Assembly (NCBI RefSeq): GCF_019645835.1
Contig: NZ_CP080998.1
Span: 1,674,001 to 1,738,000 of the forward strand
Source: Mycolicibacterium holsaticum DSM 44478 = JCM 12374
Lineage (GTDB): Bacteria; Actinomycetota; Actinomycetes; Mycobacteriales; Mycobacteriaceae
DNA length: 64,000 bases
Direction of reading: 5' to 3'
Below are positions 59,646-64,000 of this stretch, in pieces (the stretch's first letter is position 1; every line of letters starts with the position of its first letter). The notes beneath the pieces were generated by a model. The model ran no database searches and was not told the DNA's origin. It saw only the letters and a program-made list of their open reading frames with translations. A program made the position numbers and the translations under genes.

Positions 59646-60670
59646 GTGTAGTCGGTGGATTCGGCCAGTTCGGCTGCCGAGCGCATCAACTCGACGATGA
59701 CGGGCCCGTAGGCGAGCAGCTTCGGGTCCTCACCGGCGCGCTGGAAACCCTGTTCCAGCACGATCGCCAGCTTCCATTTGGCCAGCACCACGTAGTAGTC
59801 GAGGTCGTCGACCTGGCGGCCGGACAGCTTGGCGTAGTGTTCGACAACCTGTGCGCGAGAAGGCATGCCGCGCATGTCGACGTAGCTCATTTCGGATTCC
59901 GATGGGGCGTCGGTGTTTTCCGGCCAACTTTGCACCATCCACGCCAGATCCAGTTTGGGGTCGCCGACCGTTCCCATTTCCCAGTCCACGATCGCGGCGA
60001 GCTGCGCGGGCGCGCCGTGTCGATACATCACGTTCGCGAACTGATAGTCGCCGTGCATCAGGCCGGGACGGTAGTCCAGGGGGCGGTGTGTTCGCAGCCA
60101 TTCGGTCGCGACCTCGATGCCGTCGATATCACGGCCCTTGATCCGATCGAAAAAGGCGGTCCAGCGGTCGACTTGGCGTTCATGGAAACCGTCGGGGCGC
60201 CCCAGGTCGGCCAGCCCCTTGCTCTGCCAATCGACCTTGGACAGCAGCGCGATGCCTTCGGCGAGCTGGTAGGCCAGCCCGGCGCGGGCCTCCCGGTCGT
60301 CGTCGAACGGCTGCGGCCATCGTCGGTCGTCGAGTTCCATCGGGGACCAGCCGTCGACGTAGCCCATGAGATAGAACGGCCTGCCCAACACCTTCGCATC
60401 GGTGCACACCCCGACCGCCGTGGTGTGCGGCACCTCCGTGCCGTCGAGCGCCTCGATGATCCGCCACTCGCGAAGGATGCCTTTGTCGCGGTCCGGGGGA
60501 GCCCCCGCCGGGGGCATGCGCAGGACGCAGCGTTCGTCGCCGCGTCGCAACTCGTAGATCACGTTCTGGGTGCCCCCGGAGAGCAGGCGCGTCTGCAGCG
60601 GTTCACCCTTGCCGGGCAGCCCAGCGCCGTCCATCCACTCGGCAAGCCGCGCGACGTCGACGTCGCTCAC
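59642..60670 (-). CDS. APH-fold kinase of the LvaA/ACAD10-11 type
   Basis: The 342-aa protein has an APH core: SGGTQNVIYEL, CVLRMPP, LMHGDYQFANVMY (catalytic Asp) and VDWEMG. Its N-terminal SGGxxN and length match the kinase domain fused in mammalian ACAD10/ACAD11 and LvaA of the Pseudomonas levulinate pathway, which phosphorylate 4-hydroxyacyl-CoA. The neighbouring dehydrogenase is of the matching type. Start GTG 60670 overlaps the dehydrogenase stop (GTGA). Confidence 0.85.
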   Translation of the reverse strand: MSDVDVARLAEWMDGAGLPGKGEPLQTRLLSGGTQNVIYELRRGDERCVLRMPPAGAPPDRDKGILREWRIIEALDGTEVPHTTAVGVCTDAKVLGRPFYLMGYVDGWSPMELDDRRWPQPFDDDREARAGLAYQLAEGIALLSKVDWQSKGLADLGRPDGFHERQVDRWTAFFDRIKGRDIDGIEVATEWLRTHRPLDYRPGLMHGDYQFANVMYRHGAPAQLAAIVDWEMGTVGDPKLDLAWMVQSWPENTDAPSESEMSYVDMRGMPSRAQVVEHYAKLSGRQVDDLDYYVVLAKWKLAIVLEQGFQRAGEDPKLLAYGPVIVELMRSAAELAESTDYT

Positions 60671-61968
60671 AGATTGCCCACCTCATGCTCGAGGTAACCG
60701 GCGAATTTCGCCCGCGCGGCCTCGCGCTTGCGCGGGATCCATTCCGATGGCCACATGTCGTCGGTCGGCTGGTAATCGCGCAGCACCTGCTTGGCGACCG
60801 TAGCCTTGTGAACCTCGGTAGGGCCGTCAGCCAGTCCCATGACGGCAGCGCCGGTGACCATACCCATGAACGGCATTTCGTTGGTGACGCCGAGCGCGCC
60901 GTGTACTTGCATTGCCCGCCAGGCGATGTCGTGCAGTACCGAAGGCATGATCACCTTGACGGTGGCGATGTCCTTGCGCACCTTCTTGTAGTCGTTGTAC
61001 TTGTCGATCTCCCATGCGGTGTAGAGCACCATCAGCCGGAACTGCAGCAGTTGGGCATAGGAGTCGGCGATGTAGCCCTGCACGAACTGTTTGTCCGACA
61101 GGCGGCTGCCCTGGGTTTCGCGGCTCAGCGCACGCTCGCACATCATGTCCAGCGCCTTACGCGACAGTCCGATGGTCCGCATCGCGTGATGGATACGCCC
61201 GCCGCCCAGCCGGGTCTGTGCGATGACGAATGCCTGACCCTCACCGCCGAGCAACGCGTCGGCGGGCACGCGGACGTTGTCGTAGTGGATCAGGGCATGA
61301 GATCCTTCGCCTTCGGCCTCGCCGTGCAGCCCGACGTTGCGGACAATGTTCACGCCAGGGGTGTCGGTCGGCACGAGGAACATCGACATGCCCTGGTACG
61401 GGCTGACGTCGGGGTTGGTCACCACCATGACGATCAGAAACGATGCCGTCCTGGCGTTGGAGGAGAAGAACTTCTGGCCGTTGATGACCCAATCGTCGCC
61501 GTCGCGCACAGCGCGGGTCTTGAACAGGGTGGGGTCCGCGCCGGCGTGCGGTTCGGTCATCGAATAACAGGAGAACAACTCACCGGTGAGCAGCGGGCGC
61601 AGGTAGCGCTCCTTTTGCGCCTCGGTGCCGTAGTGCGCGAGGATCTCGGCGTTGCCGGTGTCGGGCGCCTGACAGCCGAAGATGATCGGCGCCCATTGCG
61701 AGCGGCCGAGAATCTCGTTGAGCAGTGCCAGCTTCAGCTGCCCGTAACCCTGCCCGCCCAGTTCGGCGCCCAGATGGGTGGCCCACAATCCGCGGCGACG
61801 CACCTCGTCCTTGAGTGGTTCGATTACCTTGCGGCGCTCGGCATCCAGCGGTACGTACTCCTGGTCCGGAAACGCCAGGTCCAGTGGTTCGACCTCCTCG
61901 CGGACGAACTCGTCGGCCCAATCCAGCACCTTCTGGTATTCGGGATCAGTCTCGAAATCCCACGCCAT
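60667..61968 (-). CDS. Acyl-CoA dehydrogenase (ACAD11/LvaC-like)
   Basis: The 433-aa protein starts MAWDFETDPEYQ and is a near twin of the one at 15554. Motifs MTEPHAGADP, INGQKFFSSNA and QVHGALGVTNEMP are intact. In the LvaC/ACAD11 system such a dehydrogenase acts on the phosphorylated 4-hydroxyacyl-CoA to give an enoyl-CoA. First of a three-gene overlapping operon. A TetR gene (62005) lies 36 nt upstream on the same strand. Confidence 0.93.
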   Translation of the reverse strand: MAWDFETDPEYQKVLDWADEFVREEVEPLDLAFPDQEYVPLDAERRKVIEPLKDEVRRRGLWATHLGAELGGQGYGQLKLALLNEILGRSQWAPIIFGCQAPDTGNAEILAHYGTEAQKERYLRPLLTGELFSCYSMTEPHAGADPTLFKTRAVRDGDDWVINGQKFFSSNARTASFLIVMVVTNPDVSPYQGMSMFLVPTDTPGVNIVRNVGLHGEAEGEGSHALIHYDNVRVPADALLGGEGQAFVIAQTRLGGGRIHHAMRTIGLSRKALDMMCERALSRETQGSRLSDKQFVQGYIADSYAQLLQFRLMVLYTAWEIDKYNDYKKVRKDIATVKVIMPSVLHDIAWRAMQVHGALGVTNEMPFMGMVTGAAVMGLADGPTEVHKATVAKQVLRDYQPTDDMWPSEWIPRKREAARAKFAGYLEHEVGNL

Positions 61969-62004
61969 GGTGGTCTCCCTTCGGTTTACGGTGAACGACT
62001 TTCG

Positions 62005-62661
62005 TCATCGGCCGGGTCTTGTGTTGAATCCGTTGATCAGCGCCGCGATGTCGGCGGCGACGACTTCGGCGAATGGCTTCTGGCCGAAAGTTCCTGCGGC
62101 CCAGTGCCGGACGCCCTCGCTAACATGCATTCGGGCGAGGTGCGAAAGGTGAGCGACGTCGACGTGCGCGGCCAGCTTGCCGTCGCGCTGGGCCTGGGTG
62201 AACAACTCACCGAACATGTCGGCGTCCGTATCGTCGGTCCGCTCGCCGGCCAGGATGCGGTGCTGCTGGCGGTAGCCCTCCAGGATCGTCTCGACGATGA
62301 GGTCGCGCGGATTGCGCACCATCGACCGTTCCAGGCTGCGCAGCGCCTCACCGATCACCGACTCCACGTCGTAGTCGGTACGCAGCAGCGACCGGACTTT
62401 CTGCTGGGCGGCGCGGGTGGACAGCAGGCCGACCTCGAAGAGGATGTCCTCTTTGGCCGGAAAGTAGAAGTAGAACAACGCCCTGGACACGCCTGCGGCC
62501 CGGCAGATGTCGGCCACCGTGGTCTTCGCATAGCCGTTGGTGCGCCACAACGCCATCGCCGCCTGCACCAACGCCCGTTTCGTCTCGTGTGACCGCGCGC
62601 GCTGAAACGACGCCCGTCGTTGCCCGCCGTCGGCGACTGCAGTCGACACACGTTTGGGCAT
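62005..62661 (-). CDS. TetR family regulator
   Basis: The 218-aa protein has KRALVQAAMALWRTNGYAKTTVADICRAAGVSRALFYFYF and a helical effector domain. ATG 62661 starts it; the frame extends upstream without coding character. It precedes the dehydrogenase-kinase-MDR operon on the same strand and probably regulates it; an AGTTAGAC/GTCAACT inverted repeat lies upstream (62697-62717). Confidence 0.85.
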   Translation of the reverse strand: MPKRVSTAVADGGQRRASFQRARSHETKRALVQAAMALWRTNGYAKTTVADICRAAGVSRALFYFYFPAKEDILFEVGLLSTRAAQQKVRSLLRTDYDVESVIGEALRSLERSMVRNPRDLIVETILEGYRQQHRILAGERTDDTDADMFGELFTQAQRDGKLAAHVDVAHLSHLARMHVSEGVRHWAAGTFGQKPFAEVVAADIAALINGFNTRPGR

Positions 62662-62696
62662 CAGCGCAGTGTAGCCGCAGGTGAACGCGACGTAAA

Positions 62697-62717
62697 CAGT
62701 TGACGTCTGTCTAACTA
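62697..62717. promoter_or_regulatory. Candidate operator upstream of the TetR gene
   Basis: On the minus strand AGTTAGAC-AGAC-GTCAACT forms an imperfect inverted repeat about 36 nt before the TetR ATG. The halves match except for one bulged base. Confidence 0.45.
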
Positions 62718-62728
62718 TGTCGGGGCGG

Positions 62729-63688
62729 TCAGGAGAGTTCGGAGACCAGCGACGCGACGAATTCCTGGGTGCGTCGCCGCGAGGTTCGGCGCTGGTCGGC
62801 GTCGGCGCCGAGCGGCACCACCCTGGCGGCCAGATCGGTAACCCCCGCATCGCGGTAGCGGCGCAGCCGCGCCAGGATCGTGGCTTCATCGCCTGCCGCC
62901 ATGGTGTCGCCCACGTCCTCGGCGTCGCCGTGCTCGAGTAACCGGACGTAGTTGGGGGAGAAGTCCGCATGCCCGAGTACCTCGCCGGCGTAGGCGCGGG
63001 CAGCGTCGATATCGCGCGCGGCGCACAGCGCGACGGGCACACCGGCGACGACGCGTATCCCACTGCGTCCGGCCGACTTCGCCGCCTCGGTGATGCGCGG
63101 GACGACGTAGTCGCCGATGGCGCGTTCGTCGGCCATCCACAGGATCGTCCCGCCGGTGTGCTGCCCGGCTGTCCGCAGCATCGCCGGCCCGAGCGCCGCC
63201 ACCAGCACCGGCACCTCGTACGCGTCGGTGACGTCCACCGGACTGTTCACCCGGTAGGTGTCGTTGACCACGGCGACCTCGCCCGGCCCGGCGAAGGCCG
63301 CCCCCAACACCTCGAGGTAGTCGCGCACCACCCGCGCGGGCCGCTCGTAGTCCAGCCCGAGTTGATCGGCGATGATCCAGTGATGTGACGGGCCGACACC
63401 GAGCGTGAACCGACCGGCGCATGCGACCTGGGTGGTCAGTGCCTGCTGCGCCATGATGAGCGGGTGGCGGGTCTGGATGGGCACCACCGCAGTGCCGATC
63501 TCGATCCGTTCGGTGACCGCGCCCAGCAGCGCGACGGCTGTCAGCGCATCGAGGTAGCCGGGTACCTGCGGGATCCAAAACGACGCGAAACCGTCGCTCT
63601 CCGCGGCTTTCCCATCATCGAGCAGGCCGCTCAACCGATCGGCGCGCGTCCGCTCCTTGTCCGAGCCGATCATCAAGCCGATTCTCAT
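62729..63688 (-). CDS. LLM-class F420-dependent oxidoreductase
   Basis: The 319-aa protein has MRIGLMIGSDKE, FASFWIPQVPGYLDAL, RIEIGTAVVPIQTRHPLIMAQQ and GRFTLGVGPSHH, typical of mycobacterial F420-dependent LLM enzymes. ATG 63688 has GGGAG 5 nt upstream; GTG 63694 is too close to it. It follows the partial gene at 63698 on the same strand. Confidence 0.9.
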   Translation of the reverse strand: MRIGLMIGSDKERTRADRLSGLLDDGKAAESDGFASFWIPQVPGYLDALTAVALLGAVTERIEIGTAVVPIQTRHPLIMAQQALTTQVACAGRFTLGVGPSHHWIIADQLGLDYERPARVVRDYLEVLGAAFAGPGEVAVVNDTYRVNSPVDVTDAYEVPVLVAALGPAMLRTAGQHTGGTILWMADERAIGDYVVPRITEAAKSAGRSGIRVVAGVPVALCAARDIDAARAYAGEVLGHADFSPNYVRLLEHGDAEDVGDTMAAGDEATILARLRRYRDAGVTDLAARVVPLGADADQRRTSRRRTQEFVASLVSELS

Positions 63689-63697
63689 TCCCACTCC

Positions 63698-64000
63698 CTA
63701 GGGCAGATAGCGGTCCCACTCGTACGGGACGACCGGATGAAACGGTGCGGCAAACAGCGGTTCGATATTCCCTTCGCTCCACCGCTTCTCCAGCGCGGGC
63801 CGCAGCCGTTTCGCGGCGCGCTCCGGGTCGTCGTCCAGAAAGCAGTACGAAGTCGTCTGGCCTGCAGGGGCACTGGCGAGGTTCGCGCTGACCGAATGCG
63901 AGGCCGCCGACCAGACACCGGCCACCCCGTCGATGTCGACCAGCGGCTCCGCTGTCGGGGCGTCGGTTTCGACAAGCAGATACACCCCGCGCACCGGCCA
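63698..64000 (-). CDS. Unrecognised protein, partial at the window edge
   Basis: I see about 100 residues, ending PFHPVVPYEWDRYLP, with a segment GQTTSYCFLDDDPERAAKRLRPALEKRW. The frame is open to the right edge; a GTG at 63994 could be the start or the gene may begin outside the window. It has alternating short strands and helices and no recognisable family. It lies upstream of the LLM gene (9 nt) and is likely co-transcribed. Confidence 0.65.
   Translation of the reverse strand, partial: WPVRGVYLLVETDAPTAEPLVDIDGVAGVWSAASHSVSANLASAPAGQTTSYCFLDDDPERAAKRLRPALEKRWSEGNIEPLFAAPFHPVVPYEWDRYLP

Noticed and set aside
60685-62592. A 635-codon plus-strand open frame
   Set aside because: Antisense to the acyl-CoA dehydrogenase and TetR genes; composition is a shadow of their codon bias.
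1-64000. CRISPR arrays, tRNA/rRNA genes, insertion sequences, phage genes
   Set aside because: No regularly spaced repeats, no recognisable RNA gene and no transposase or integrase motif were seen in either strand.

Overview
The window is 64 kb of GC-rich, gene-dense actinobacterial DNA, most likely from a Mycobacteriaceae species of the Mycolicibacterium type. This is inferred from the six-gene mce series, mycofactocin-type SDRs, several LLM-class (mostly F420-type) oxidoreductases, FadE/FadD redundancy, many GTG starts, ATGA/GTGA stop-start overlaps and numerous TetR genes. I see no rRNA, tRNA, CRISPR array, insertion sequence or phage gene. No stretch longer than about 200 bases lacks a gene. 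The window reads as a catabolic region for one or more hydrophobic compounds (steroid-, terpenoid- or alicyclic/aromatic-acid-like). The substrate cannot be read from the sequence.

Left block (1-31 kb). A DUF35 acyl-CoA-binding protein, an amidohydrolase and a ferredoxin (minus strand) face an aldehyde dehydrogenase and a class III CoA-transferase (plus). An mce operon follows (mceA-F, 5029-12559) with no yrbE permease genes. It ends in an overlapping acyl-CoA ligase. Next come a P450 and an acyl-CoA dehydrogenase (minus), then a full-length aldehyde dehydrogenase paralogue that has lost its catalytic Cys and Glu, an NTF2-like protein, a second P450, a DapB-like oxidoreductase, LLM oxidoreductases, an HsaA-like flavin monooxygenase, four SDRs, a nitroreductase and two TetR regulators. 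Five promoters in this block share one architecture (TTGACT, 17-nt spacer, TTAGCT-like box) and three genes share a second palindrome (TTAG-N8-CTAA), so the block looks co-regulated.

Middle block (31-53 kb). A P450/mycofactocin-SDR/phosphotransferase-fold operon is followed by a TetR gene with tesB. A seven-gene minus operon holds a CMD-family protein, a Rieske oxygenase, a small protein of unknown function, an amidohydrolase, an NTF2-like protein and an unequal acyl-CoA dehydrogenase pair. An eight-gene plus operon runs from 45843 to 53455 (acyl-CoA dehydrogenase, SDR, CoA-transferase, enoyl-CoA hydratase, thiolase, acyl-CoA dehydrogenase, CMD protein, hydroxyisobutyrate-dehydrogenase-like). 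GAGAAN-N3-NTTYTC palindromes lie upstream of tesB, an acyl-CoA dehydrogenase, the Rieske operon and an amidohydrolase, and suggest a TetR regulon.

Right block (53-64 kb). LLM oxidoreductases, a mycofactocin SDR, a P450 and three TetR genes, each with its own candidate operator, surround a kinase-fold/acyl-CoA dehydrogenase/quinone-oxidoreductase operon that resembles the LvaA-LvaC / ACAD10-ACAD11 arrangement for 4-hydroxyacyl-CoA breakdown. A gene of unknown function at 58172 is a paralogue of the one at 30567.

How the parts fit (inference): Mce proteins would bind or import a lipid. P450s, the Rieske enzyme and flavin monooxygenases would oxygenate it, and SDRs, ALDH and LLM enzymes would oxidise the products. 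FadD and CoA-transferases would activate the acids, and the acyl-CoA dehydrogenases, hydratases and thiolase would shorten them.
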